Of a stretch of DNA of 64,000 nucleotides, positions 1-6,525 are shown piece by piece. Both the position numbers and the translations under genes were made by a program. The stretch is taken from NCBI GenBank assembly GCA_017432305.1, contig JAFRJK010000001.1, positions 1-64,000 on the forward strand. Reading direction: 5' to 3'. The DNA is from Candidatus Saccharimonadota bacterium. GTDB taxonomy: Bacteria > Patescibacteriota > Saccharimonadia > Saccharimonadales > Saccharimonadaceae. A model generated the notes under the pieces. The model was not told where the DNA came from. It was given only the letters and a program-made list of their open reading frames with translations, and ran no database searches. Position 1 is the stretch's first letter. Every line of letters begins with the position of its first letter.

Positions 1-2
1 AC

Positions 3-98
3 TCTTTTTCTATACCACGACGAGTACCGGACGAAGATCTGGGCGCAGTCCTGGATAGAAAAAGAGATTTTCTTGACGTGAGCGGTATGGAAGAATAG
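3..98 (+). CDS. possible 3' end of a CDS running in from upstream
   Basis: The third forward frame is open from the window edge to TAG at 96-98, giving 31 residues ending in GMEE. It is the longest of the three forward frames here (frame 1 stops at 79-81) and ends 47 nt before the next start. No domain can be recognised from so short a piece, and a chance open frame is possible. Confidence 0.3.
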   Translation, partial: SFSIPRRVPDEDLGAVLDRKRDFLDVSGMEE

Positions 99-132
99 TT
101 AGGTGTTGGTTGGTTTTGTCATACCACTTATG

Positions 133-138
133 CTATAA
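133..138 (+). promoter_or_regulatory. -10 box of a leaderless promoter
   Basis: TATAAT preceded by TGC ends 7 nt before the ATG at 146, so the expected transcription start falls on or next to the start codon. No Shine-Dalgarno sequence lies between them. Confidence 0.6.
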
Positions 139-145
139 TTACCTT

Positions 146-952
146 ATGGCTGAGATATTAAAAAGCTCTGAAAAAGATGAAAAATCACAAGAAGAGCTGG
201 CCTATGAAGAGCACGAACGCTGGCTAAAAGATGAGATTTTCCTGACTTCCGACCGTAACGCCGGCTATGTTTCTAGTGCTGGAAAAGAATATGGCGAAAT
301 TTATAAAAAATCTGGCCACGAAAACGCCGAAGATGTCGAAGAATTGTTTAAAGACCTCTCTAGCGGCATGAAAACTACCTCTAGGGCAACCCTAGAAACC
401 TTAATCGGTTATGTTAATAAAAAATTCCCATCCCCATACGAAAAACCTGAAGAAACCGCTTGGGACACCTTAGATGAATCTGAAAACGAAGAAAAAACCG
501 AGAATATGTTTGAATTTGAATATCGTCGCGCTGCCGAAAAACAGGGCGAAATTGAAAGTGGCGGGATTTTAGAGATTGCGAAACTGCTCGCCGATGGAAA
601 CCAAGATGAGCTCCATATTGCAAATAGTTTAAGACACCTTGCGGACGGTTCAATTGATTATTCTAATGATTTTGCTAAAAAACTTGTTGATTACGCTAAT
701 AATCCTACCACTATAACTCGTCAACATCTTGTCCATACTCAAGGCGACCACGAAGGCGTTTTAACGAATAGTCTCTTTAATATTGCGACTGCTTTCGACG
801 AGATGAATACTGATTTAAGTAATAAAATGTTTGATCCAACTATCACCCTTGCGACCATGGTTACTAGGGGTAGTGAGGAACTTTTTGGGAGTATTATGGA
901 CTATTTGAAATTTAAAATGGATTCTTCCCTTGAAAAACCAAGTGAAAAGTGA
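146..952 (+). CDS. hypothetical acidic soluble protein
   Basis: A 268-residue protein rich in Glu, Asp and Lys, with no signal peptide or membrane segment. I recognise no family. The ATG at 146 is chosen over in-frame upstream codons because a TATAAT box lies at 133-138; an upstream start would precede the transcript. The gene would therefore be translated from a leaderless mRNA. It sits in front of rpmF with a 39-nt gap, and rpmF has its own ribosome binding site, so the two may be co-transcribed. Function unknown. Confidence 0.75.
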   Translation: MAEILKSSEKDEKSQEELAYEEHERWLKDEIFLTSDRNAGYVSSAGKEYGEIYKKSGHENAEDVEELFKDLSSGMKTTSRATLETLIGYVNKKFPSPYEKPEETAWDTLDESENEEKTENMFEFEYRRAAEKQGEIESGGILEIAKLLADGNQDELHIANSLRHLADGSIDYSNDFAKKLVDYANNPTTITRQHLVHTQGDHEGVLTNSLFNIATAFDEMNTDLSNKMFDPTITLATMVTRGSEELFGSIMDYLKFKMDSSLEKPSEK

Positions 953-991
953 TATTATAGTTAAAATTATGTATTAAAATAAGGAGCATTA

Positions 992-1183
992 ATGCCTGAA
1001 CCTAAAAAACAGAGCAGCCCACGTAAAACCGGCCTTCGCCGCAGTCATTTACGCTTAAAGCTTGCTCGCACGGTTAACAAGAAATCTCCGGTCAAAGCTT
1101 TTGAGACCGCTAAGAAAACACCTAATCTAAAGGTTAAAACCTGTAAAACCTGTAAAAAAACTAAAGAAGATAAGAAGAAATAA
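992..1183 (+). CDS. rpmF: 50S ribosomal protein bL32
   Basis: This 63-residue basic protein has the bL32 N-terminal pattern ([16 protein letters not shown]) followed by a LARTVN segment. The usual bL32 zinc ribbon has two CxxC pairs; only one is visible here (CKTC near residues 50-53), followed by a Lys-rich tail. The ribosome binding site AAGGAG precedes ATG 992. Its stop overlaps the nusB start by one base (TAATG). The order rpmF-nusB-nudix-rnc suggests a translation/RNA-processing operon. Confidence 0.9.
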   Translation: MPEPKKQSSPRKTGLRRSHLRLKLARTVNKKSPVKAFETAKKTPNLKVKTCKTCKKTKEDKKK

Positions 1184-1704
1184 TGGCAAGTAATCGGCAC
1201 TTAGGCAGAATCATATCGTTGCAAAGCTTGTACGAATACGAGTTTCGCATTAAGGCGGGCGACGCTACAGCCGATATTGATACTATTATTGCAAAAAATA
1301 TTGAACCCTATGCTAAGGCTCTCGGCGACACCGAGTTTGTTTATGAACTCTCTAAGGGAGTCGTCGATAATATGAAAAAATTAGACGAGGAACTTCGACC
1401 TCTCGCTCCGGAGTGGCCTATCGACACTATTGCTGCAATCGACCGAAACGTCCTTCGAATTGGGCTTTATGAACTCGAAGCGCGCTTAGTTCCACCTAAA
1501 GTCGCAATTAACGAAGCTGTTGAGCTTGCAAAAGCTTTCGGCTCAGATAATTCATCGAGATTTATTAACGGCGTTCTCGGGACCGCCTTCAAAGAGCTTG
1601 GCTTAGGAGATGATGAGGAAAAGAACAATGGTAAATCAGACTCCAAGAAGTCGAAAGCCGGCGGCAAAAAAGCCGGAACCGACGACAAAGAGACCAAAGC
1701 GTAA
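1183..1704 (+). CDS. nusB: transcription antitermination factor NusB
   Basis: A 173-residue protein with the NusB helical fold signature: an N-terminal [11 protein letters not shown] segment, then [14 protein letters not shown] and [25 protein letters not shown] near residues 87-133. NusB binds boxA RNA with S10 (NusE) in rRNA antitermination. The last ~25 residues form a Lys/Gly/Asp-rich tail beyond the normal domain, and this tail overlaps the next gene. Starts with a one-base overlap on rpmF. Confidence 0.9.
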   Translation: MASNRHLGRIISLQSLYEYEFRIKAGDATADIDTIIAKNIEPYAKALGDTEFVYELSKGVVDNMKKLDEELRPLAPEWPIDTIAAIDRNVLRIGLYELEARLVPPKVAINEAVELAKAFGSDNSSRFINGVLGTAFKELGLGDDEEKNNGKSDSKKSKAGGKKAGTDDKETKA

Positions 1705-2227
1705 AATTCCAGAAGCTTTGCCGGAAAAGCAAAGCGAGTCAACTTTTTCTAAAATTCACTCAAAGATTTTTCATAAAAAACCAGCCATCCAAGAGATTGT
1801 GCGTGAGCCGACCTCTGGCGGAATTGTCTTTCGGATGACTCCAGATGGAAAAGATATCGAAATCCTCTTAATCCAGGATTCTAAAGACCGTTGGACCATT
1901 CCAAAAGGGCATATTGAACAGGGTGAGACCGCGAAACAAACCGCGATTCGTGAAATTGGTGAAGAAGCTGGCCTCCAACATATCCAGGTTTTAACCTGGC
2001 TCGGAAAAATCCATTTTAAGTATCGTCGACTTGATAAATTAGTCCTTATGACAACACAAGTCTATCTTGTTCGTGCAATCGATAAGACTGAAACCCCGAC
2101 AAAAGAAAAGTGGATGAACGGAATTAGATGGTTTAAGTTTAATGAAGCTCTCGAGGCAATCGAATATGAAGACATTGAAAAATTAATGCTAATTGCAAAA
2201 AAGAAAATTAGGGCGGGAGAATTTTAA
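1628..2227 (+). CDS. Nudix hydrolase
   Basis: A 199-residue protein whose Nudix box (G-x5-E-x7-REIGEEAG) spans residues 94-116, with GGIVFR starting the domain near residue 64. Nudix enzymes hydrolyse a nucleoside diphosphate linked to another group; the substrate cannot be read from sequence. About 60 basic, Pro-rich residues precede the domain. The ATG at 1628 is chosen because GAGGAAA lies just upstream; an in-frame ATG at 1610 is the alternative. It overlaps the nusB tail by 77 nt and ends with a one-base overlap on rnc. Confidence 0.85.
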   Translation: MVNQTPRSRKPAAKKPEPTTKRPKRKIPEALPEKQSESTFSKIHSKIFHKKPAIQEIVREPTSGGIVFRMTPDGKDIEILLIQDSKDRWTIPKGHIEQGETAKQTAIREIGEEAGLQHIQVLTWLGKIHFKYRRLDKLVLMTTQVYLVRAIDKTETPTKEKWMNGIRWFKFNEALEAIEYEDIEKLMLIAKKKIRAGEF

Positions 2228-3069
2228 TGAACGAAGGACTAGATCCGAAAGAATTTGGAATTTCAATTGAAGAAATCGATAAAAAAGCGGATATTTTACT
2301 AGAAAATAAGGAGGATAAACGTCCCCCAGAGCATTTTACACGCGATACTCTCGATAAATATCAAGAATTTGCAAAAGAACATCTCGGCTTTGAATTTCAT
2401 GATATCACACTTTTTATTACCGCTTTAACACATCGAAGCTATGTTAACGAGTATAAAAAGATTCATATTGAACACAACGAGCGTCTTGAATTCCTCGGTG
2501 ATGCGATTTTAGAGCTTGTTACCTCTGATTTTCTCTATCGCAATTTTAATGAGCCAGAGGGGATTATGACCCCTTGGCGTTCAGCTCTAGTCCGTACTGA
2601 ATCAATTGCTGAAGCAAGTGAAGAAATCGGCTATGTCGACCTAATTCGCCTATCTAAAGGGGAAAGAAGTGGGAAAAACGACCATGAACGAGCTCGTCTT
2701 TCGATTATTGCGGATTGCTTTGAAGCTGTAACGGGCGCAATTTACATGGATCAGGGCTACGAAGCTGCAAAACGCCATATCTATAAATATATTCTCTCAA
2801 AGATGGGGAAAATGGTTGAAGAGGAAACTTGGCGCGACCCAAAGTCCTATCTCCAAGAGTTATCACAGAAAATCGACGGCGTTATTCCGACCTACCGCAC
2901 AGTTAAGGACGAGGGCCCAGACCACTTCAAGACTTATGAAATTGTTGTCCAAATTGGCGACTCTATTAGAGGTAAAGGCACCGGTCATAGTAAGCAGGAA
3001 GCCCAAACTATGGCCGCAAAAGAGGCGATTTCTTATTATAAGGCCTTAAAAGAGGCGAAAAAAGCGTAA
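2227..3069 (+). CDS. rnc: ribonuclease III
   Basis: A 280-residue protein with the RNase III signature NERLEFLGD at residues 84-92 and the second acidic cluster in DCFEAVTGAIYMD. A double-stranded RNA-binding domain follows from about residue 206 to the C terminus. It cleaves rRNA precursors and other duplex RNA. The N terminus carries ~45 extra residues compared with minimal RNase III. It is the last gene of the rpmF-nusB-nudix-rnc unit and is followed by a terminator hairpin. Confidence 0.95.
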   Translation: MNEGLDPKEFGISIEEIDKKADILLENKEDKRPPEHFTRDTLDKYQEFAKEHLGFEFHDITLFITALTHRSYVNEYKKIHIEHNERLEFLGDAILELVTSDFLYRNFNEPEGIMTPWRSALVRTESIAEASEEIGYVDLIRLSKGERSGKNDHERARLSIIADCFEAVTGAIYMDQGYEAAKRHIYKYILSKMGKMVEEETWRDPKSYLQELSQKIDGVIPTYRTVKDEGPDHFKTYEIVVQIGDSIRGKGTGHSKQEAQTMAAKEAISYYKALKEAKKA

Positions 3070-3102
3070 AAATAGGTAAAAATACCTAAAAACAGGGACA
3101 AT

Positions 3103-3137
3103 AAAGTCAACTTTTATGTAATAGGAGTTGACTTTTT
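3103..3137 (+). terminator. Rho-independent terminator after rnc
   Basis: Ten-base arms AAAGTCAACT and AGTTGACTTT run into a T tract. The 3' arm also contains the TTGACT -35 box of the next gene, so terminator and promoter overlap. Confidence 0.8.
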
Positions 3138-3156
3138 ATTGAACTTATGCTATAAT
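3128..3156 (+). promoter_or_regulatory. sigma70-type promoter
   Basis: TTGACT (3128-3133), 17-bp spacer, TATAAT (3151-3156). Confidence 0.8.
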
Positions 3157-3199
3157 AGAAGCAGTGATTTAGCTATTCATACTAAAGGGGGTGTCAAGG

Positions 3200-3877
3200 A
3201 TGGCAGAAACAAGCACAAAGAGACGTCAGTCTAGTATACCTGGACAGATGTCCATGGATATAGACCTTTCTGGCAATTTCCACGGCTACAAAGAAAGTAG
3301 CCGAGACGTAGATGTGGCGAGGAAATATTGGAGAAAATTTGATAAATTCCTCGACCTATCCGGGGTCTACGCGAGGTATCATAATTTTCTCATTCAGGTC
3401 GAATCTGATCCAACCTGGAAGGAAATAAAGCTTATGAAAGACTCGGTGGAAAAGGAGAAAATAACCAGCGACAAAATACGTCATCTTAGCCTTATGAAAG
3501 GGGTATACAACAGTAGAGATGTTGATACTCTAAAGAAGAAGACTGAAAGGCGTAAGTTCGAATATAGAAATGGTTACGACTCGCTCATCATGGCCGCTCG
3601 CGAGGCTGGCGTGGATCCGAAAATTCGGGATTCCTACGTCGAAACCCTCCTTGATGCATTTGTCTTATCAGACACTTGCACAAAAGGCGGTGCCAGAAGA
3701 GAGTTTTACCGACGAAAATTCGTCCGACCGGCCCTAAAAAAGCTGGAAAAAGACGAATATTTTGCCCCAGTAGATATTAGAGATATTGAAAAGGCATTCG
3801 AAAAGGATACGGGTTTTCTCGCTTCCTACTATCGGAAAAAGGAAAACTCAAAGAAGAAGCTAAAAAAATCCGGCTAG
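3200..3877 (+). CDS. hypothetical protein
   Basis: A 225-residue charged protein with no membrane segment, basic at the C terminus (KKLKKSG). No family recognised. ATG 3200 is preferred over GTG 3191 because the AAAGGGGG ribosome binding site is correctly spaced only for the ATG. It has its own consensus promoter and is closed by a terminator at 3901, so it is a monocistronic unit between rnc and rpsP. Confidence 0.75.
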   Translation: MAETSTKRRQSSIPGQMSMDIDLSGNFHGYKESSRDVDVARKYWRKFDKFLDLSGVYARYHNFLIQVESDPTWKEIKLMKDSVEKEKITSDKIRHLSLMKGVYNSRDVDTLKKKTERRKFEYRNGYDSLIMAAREAGVDPKIRDSYVETLLDAFVLSDTCTKGGARREFYRRKFVRPALKKLEKDEYFAPVDIRDIEKAFEKDTGFLASYYRKKENSKKKLKKSG

Positions 3878-3900
3878 GCTAAATCACTATTGTAACTTAT

Positions 3901-3933
3901 AAACCCTGAGCTAAAAACTCGGGGTTTATTTTT
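3901..3933 (+). terminator. Rho-independent terminator
   Basis: AAACCCTGAG and CTCGGGGTTT pair with one G-U; the tail is ATTTTTCT. Confidence 0.8.
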
Positions 3934-3936
3934 CTC

Positions 3937-3965
3937 TTGAAAAATCCTAAATTTTGTGGTAAAAT
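3937..3965 (+). promoter_or_regulatory. rpsP promoter
   Basis: TTGAAA (3937-3942), 17-bp spacer, TAAAAT (3960-3965) with the upstream TGTGG extension seen at many promoters in this window. Confidence 0.75.
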
Positions 3966-3993
3966 AAGCGAAGTAATTAATTTAAGGAGAAAA

Positions 3994-4404
3994 ATGCTCG
4001 CTATTCGTTTACAACGTAATGGTCGTACACATTTACCGGTGTATAGAATAATCGTCCAAGAATCGCAGCGTCACCCTCTTTCGGGACGTATTGTGGCTGA
4101 GGTCGGTAACTATAATCCACACACTAAAAAAGTCGTCCTCGATAAAGAGAAGGTCGAATTTTATCTTAAAAACGGCGCACAGCCAAGTTCTCGTGTTGCC
4201 CGTATCTTAAAACTAGAGAAAATTAAACTTCCAGATTGGTTCAAAGAAGCTCCTAAAAAGGAATCGAAGGCAAAACACGCCGACAAACTTCGCAAGAATC
4301 AATCAAAAGAAGAAGCCCCAGCTGAAGCTCCGGCAGAAACTACCGAGGCTCCTGCTGAAGAAACCCCTTCTGAAGCACCTGCTGAGGAAGCAAAAGAAGC
4401 ATAA
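3994..4404 (+). CDS. rpsP: 30S ribosomal protein bS16
   Basis: Residues 1-80 match bS16 (IRLQRNGRTHLPVYRI, then VAEVGNYNPHTKK). The protein is 136 residues, well above the usual ~80-90, because of a low-complexity tail of Ala, Pro and Glu from about residue 105. ATG 3994 follows AAGGAG; upstream in-frame codons would lie before the promoter. A terminator follows immediately. Confidence 0.92.
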   Translation: MLAIRLQRNGRTHLPVYRIIVQESQRHPLSGRIVAEVGNYNPHTKKVVLDKEKVEFYLKNGAQPSSRVARILKLEKIKLPDWFKEAPKKESKAKHADKLRKNQSKEEAPAEAPAETTEAPAEETPSEAPAEEAKEA

Positions 4405-4407
4405 TAA

Positions 4408-4434
4408 AAAATCTCGCATTTTGCGAGATTTTTT
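4408..4434 (+). terminator. Rho-independent terminator after rpsP
   Basis: AAATCTCGCA and TGCGAGATTT form a perfect 10-bp stem ending in a T run. Confidence 0.85.
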
Positions 4435-4446
4435 AAATGGTTATGA

Positions 4447-4452
4447 TATAAT
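4447..4452 (+). promoter_or_regulatory. -10 box for khpA
   Basis: TATAAT preceded by TGA; ATG lies 36 nt downstream, leaving room for the GGAGA ribosome binding site. Confidence 0.55.
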
Positions 4453-4488
4453 TGAGACAGTAATAAATTAACATTTTTGGAGATTCCT

Positions 4489-4926
4489 ATGGCAACTATC
4501 GACCAGCAATTCGTAGAATATATTGTAAAAACTCTCGTTAATAACCCTGATAAAGTTAATATAGACCGCGTAATCGATGAAAAAGGCGTTCTTCTTAGCC
4601 TTAGCGTCGATCCTGAAGATGTTGGACGCGTAATTGGTCGTCGTGGCGCAACCGCACAATCGATTAGAACTCTTCTCCGCGCTCTCGGTACAAAGAATGA
4701 TGCCCGCTATAACCTTAAAATTGTTAACACTGATGGCGAACGCGTTGGCGGCTCGAACGAAACTGATTACGAACACACTGAACCGACTGCAGCTCGTACT
4801 GTCGAAGACATCGACGCACCAGCTCCAGCTGAAGATGAAGCTGAAGACGAAATCGAAGAACCAACTTCCGATCTCGCTGAAAAAACTCGCGCCGATCTCG
4901 CAGATCTCGATGATCTCGATATTTAA
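4489..4926 (+). CDS. khpA: KH-domain RNA-binding protein KhpA
   Basis: A single KH domain occupies the first ~80 residues, with the RNA-gripping GXXG loop as GRRG at residues 50-53 inside DVGRVIGRRGATAQSIR. KhpA-type proteins bind RNA with KhpB and affect division and cell-wall synthesis in Firmicutes; following rpsP is their usual position. The 145-residue length exceeds the usual ~80 because of an acidic tail. ATG 4489 follows GGAGATTCCT. Confidence 0.9.
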   Translation: MATIDQQFVEYIVKTLVNNPDKVNIDRVIDEKGVLLSLSVDPEDVGRVIGRRGATAQSIRTLLRALGTKNDARYNLKIVNTDGERVGGSNETDYEHTEPTAARTVEDIDAPAPAEDEAEDEIEEPTSDLAEKTRADLADLDDLDI

Positions 4927-4958
4927 TTTAGAAAACCCGTTGCCTCTGGGGTTGTTAC

Positions 4959-4990
4959 AAAAAGTAGTGGAGAAAAACCACTACTTTTTT
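4959..4990 (+). terminator. Rho-independent terminator after khpA
   Basis: AAAGTAGTGG and CCACTACTTT form a 10-bp perfect stem followed by T residues. Confidence 0.85.
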
Positions 4991-5043
4991 AGTTTTGTTG
5001 TGAAAAAAACATAAACGCTTTCCACAAATATAACAGAGGTAAA

Positions 5044-5100
5044 ATGACAAAATGTTGTAAAAAATACATAAAAATATTAAAGAAAAAACTTGCAAAATAA
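5044..5100 (+). CDS. possible 18-residue cationic peptide
   Basis: ATG 5044 follows AGAGG at good spacing and reads MTKCCKKYIKILKKKLAK then TAA. The peptide is strongly basic and could form an amphipathic helix. The region is A-rich, so a Lys-rich short frame may arise by chance, and the frame overlaps the -35 of the next promoter. Speculative. Confidence 0.22.
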   Translation: MTKCCKKYIKILKKKLAK

Positions 5101-5118
5101 AACCATATCCGCTATACT
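5090..5118 (+). promoter_or_regulatory. sigma70-type promoter of a candidate small RNA
   Basis: TTGCAA (5090-5095), exactly 17 bp, TATACT (5113-5118). Nothing with a start codon and ribosome binding site follows before the terminator at 5195-5226. Confidence 0.65.
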
Positions 5119-5124
5119 AAAAAC

Positions 5125-5226
5125 AAGTTCTAAAACGAAAAGCTAAACTGCGAGTCTTAGCTTAGAAGATAAGTTGAGAGCTTATATGACTAACAAACCG
5201 CTAAGAGTTGAGACTGGCGGTTTTTT
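5125..5226 (+). ncRNA. candidate ~100-nt structured RNA or attenuated leader
   Basis: From the expected start near 5125 the RNA can form a 7-bp hairpin (AAGCTAA with TTAGCTT), a second small hairpin (ATAAG with CTTAT) and a terminator (AAACCGC with GCGGTTT plus six T). The segment TCTTAGC, which closes the first hairpin, is also fully complementary to GCTAAGA in the terminator hairpin, so the structures could compete as terminator and antiterminator. No known RNA family is recognised. Its 3' end overlaps, antisense, the tail of the first surface-domain cassette. Confidence 0.45.
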
Positions 5227-5433
5227 GGTACGCAACGGATACGTCCACCCGTCTGGATAAACTCAGAACCTGCAATAGAGATGGTAGGAGTATCGCCTAA
5301 GTAGGACTGTAAACCATCGCCTACGGGACCAGAGCTAGTATTGCGAAATAGGTTCGCCCACCAAAACCCATGATTATCTCGAAGCTTAATGGCCCCTTCA
5401 CTGCGTCTATAACTCCCACCCCTCCAAAAATAT
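5190..5433 (-). other. FISUMP-like C-terminal cassette 1
   Basis: The reverse strand reads YFWRGGSY, then variable sequence containing FWWANLF, then GGRIRCVPK, and stops at 5190-5192. The pattern F-R-x-G-x-Y ... WW/S ... G-x-(S/R)-(V/I)-RC-V is what I know from C-terminal ends of TM7 FISUMP-like (Fib_succ_major) surface proteins. There is no credible start codon or ribosome binding site upstream of FWRGG, and only the last ~70 codons of such a protein are present. It is the only cassette in the block with a natural-looking 3' end (IRCVPK) rather than a shared palindromic junction. Confidence 0.6.
5415..5433 (-). repeat. cassette head repeat, copy 1
   Basis: The reverse-strand copy differs from the 19-bp consensus CCCACCCCTCCAAAAATCC only at the last two bases (TA for CC). 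Confidence 0.8.
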
Positions 5434-5482
5434 AACAGAGCATAATTAGTTCTTTTAATATTATAGTAATATTGTTCCGATT

Positions 5483-5501
5483 GGATTTTTGGAGGGGTGG
5501 G
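5483..5501 (+). repeat. cassette head repeat, copy 2
   Basis: Exact copy of the 19-bp repeat GGATTTTTGGAGGGGTGGG, which encodes DFWRGG in the cassette frame. Confidence 0.9.
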
Positions 5502-5670
5502 AATTATCGCCGAAGTAACGGTGGGATCGGCAATCGCCCGACAGCTGGGCATGCTTGGTCTGGCGCAGCGCCATATAATGACCATACTGCAGTAGCTCTT
5601 CATACCTACAATAATGATAATGGAAGTAGCCGAGTTTGGATGCCGGCTGATAGTAGAGGGCTTGGATTCT

Positions 5671-5690
5671 CTATCCGTGCGCAACGGATA
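5671..5690. repeat. palindromic tail junction, copy 1
   Basis: CTATCCGTGCGCAACGGATA, an inverted repeat with arms TATCCGT and ACGGATA around a GCGCA centre. It is the shared 3' end of cassettes 2 and 3. Confidence 0.8.
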
Positions 5691-5872
5691 CGATATCCAC
5701 TTCCCCTTGTATTGTTGCCATTAGGCCACCAATACCCCGTGCCATTGCCAATATGTGAATTTATATTGTAAGCGTACAGTGGCGATTGATGCACTGTATT
5801 AGTCCACCAGTTCGCATTATAGGTACGCCACGAAACTGAACCATATTCGTTAGTACTCGCAGGACGATAAGT

Positions 5873-5891
5873 CCCACCCCTCCAAAAATCC
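5873..5891 (-). repeat. cassette head repeat, copy 3
   Basis: Exact reverse-strand copy of the 19-bp repeat. Confidence 0.9.
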
Positions 5892-5927
5892 AAGAGAACA
5901 CCAAAGAACTATAATAATGCTCTGTTA

Positions 5928-5946
5928 GGATTTTTGGAGGGGTGGG
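5928..5946 (+). repeat. cassette head repeat, copy 4
   Basis: Exact forward copy of the 19-bp repeat. Confidence 0.9.
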
Positions 5947-6112
5947 TGGTATCCTGGTCGCGCTATCCATAACAGGCTGGACGCTTATATGCTTCGAGGT
6001 AATCGTAATCTGTCTGGCAATGGTGCCACAAACTTTAATTCTGGACTGTGGGGTACTGCTGAGGGTGTTACTGTTGCTCCTCAGGGTTCGGACACCAGGA
6101 AGTCGGGGATGT

Positions 6113-6132
6113 CTATCCGTGCGCAACGGATA
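6113..6132. repeat. palindromic tail junction, copy 2
   Basis: Identical to the 20 bases at 5671-5690; shared 3' end of cassettes 4 and 5. Confidence 0.8.
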
Positions 6133-6299
6133 AGACGCCCACGCCCTCTGCCAACGCCAATCATAGGCGAAACCTTGCCGGAACCATCATTAACATATAT
6201 GTATAGAGTGTGTGCCAACGTAGAACCATCAGAAAGATTTGACCACCAAAAAGCATAGATAGCACGATCATGAACGTGACCGCCTTGAGAATTATAAAC

Positions 6300-6318
6300 C
6301 CCACCCCTCCAAAAATCC
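6300..6318 (-). repeat. cassette head repeat, copy 5
   Basis: Exact reverse-strand copy of the 19-bp repeat. Confidence 0.9.
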
Positions 6319-6460
6319 TAACAGAACATTATATCTAACCTTGCATAACGGCGTTCTTGTGTCAAATATACTGTTTAGCTACGACCAACTTATGTATGGA
6401 TTTCAAATCCGTTGCGTAGCGCAGAAGTTTTTGGCGGCGTCTAACAAAGGTAAAACTTGA
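6319..6460 (+). pseudogene. orphan 3' end of a FISUMP-like gene
   Basis: Forward frame ending at TGA 6458-6460 reads TLYLTLHNGVLVSN, then YGFQIRCVAQKFLAA. The YGF-(S/Q)-(V/I)-RCVA ending is the natural terminus of TM7 FISUMP-like proteins. The upstream part of the protein is absent: cassette 5, on the opposite strand, abuts it. It may mark where an expressed gene once lay or where cassettes were inserted. Short and read by motif only. Confidence 0.45.
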
Positions 6461-6485
6461 CATTTTAGTATGAGTATTATATAGT
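6457..6485 (+). promoter_or_regulatory. strong sigma70-type promoter
   Basis: Perfect TTGACA (6457-6462), 17-bp spacer, TATAGT (6480-6485). Confidence 0.8.
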
Positions 6486-6525
6486 ATAAATAGAATAATT
6501 CTTTTGTGAAAGGTGGTGACTATGG

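Larger units (their letters stand above)
5483..5690 (+). other. FISUMP-like C-terminal cassette 2
   Basis: The forward strand reads DFWRGGNY, a variable core including HAWSGAAP, then GLGFSIR, with no stop codon across ~70 codons. At the end the expected IRC becomes IRAQ because the reading enters the palindrome at 5671-5690 and continues into the reverse complement of cassette 3. Its upstream codons offer only a TTG without a ribosome binding site. It is therefore a silent coding segment, not a gene. Confidence 0.65.
5671..5891 (-). other. FISUMP-like C-terminal cassette 3
   Basis: The reverse strand reads DFWRGGTY, a variable core with NWWTN and GYWWPN, then GSGYRIRCA, open throughout. It ends at the palindrome shared with cassette 2, so cassettes 2 and 3 lie tail to tail between two inverted copies of the head repeat (5483-5501 and 5873-5891). 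That 409-bp unit has the layout of a double-ended shufflon segment. Confidence 0.65.
5928..6132 (+). other. FISUMP-like C-terminal cassette 4
   Basis: The forward strand reads DFWRGGWY, a variable core with GLWGTAEG, then KSGMSIR, with no stop across ~65 codons. A TAG codon lies immediately before GAT TTT TGG, so this segment cannot be translated in frame from upstream as it stands. Like cassette 2 it changes from IRC to IRAQ inside the palindrome. Upstream sequence (AAAGAACTA...TGCTCTGTTA) resembles that of cassette 1, so homology extends ~25 bp beyond the 19-bp core. Confidence 0.65.
6113..6318 (-). other. FISUMP-like C-terminal cassette 5
   Basis: The reverse strand reads DFWRGGVY, a variable core with AFWWSNLSD, then GRLIRCA, open throughout. 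With cassette 4 it forms a second double-ended unit of 391 bp bounded by inverted head repeats (5928-5946 and 6300-6318). A TAG codon again sits directly upstream of the DFW codons, so no start is available here. Confidence 0.65.

Noticed and set aside
5190-6258. Apparent ORFs of 60-165 codons across the cassette block on both strands
   Set aside because: They start at chance ATG/TTG codons without ribosome binding sites and read through the palindromes into reverse complements of the next cassette. The repeat-bounded cassettes explain the coding signal better.
5190-6460. Diversity-generating retroelement (common in CPR)
   Set aside because: No reverse transcriptase or Avd gene is in the window and cassettes differ over their whole cores, not at adenine positions of a template.
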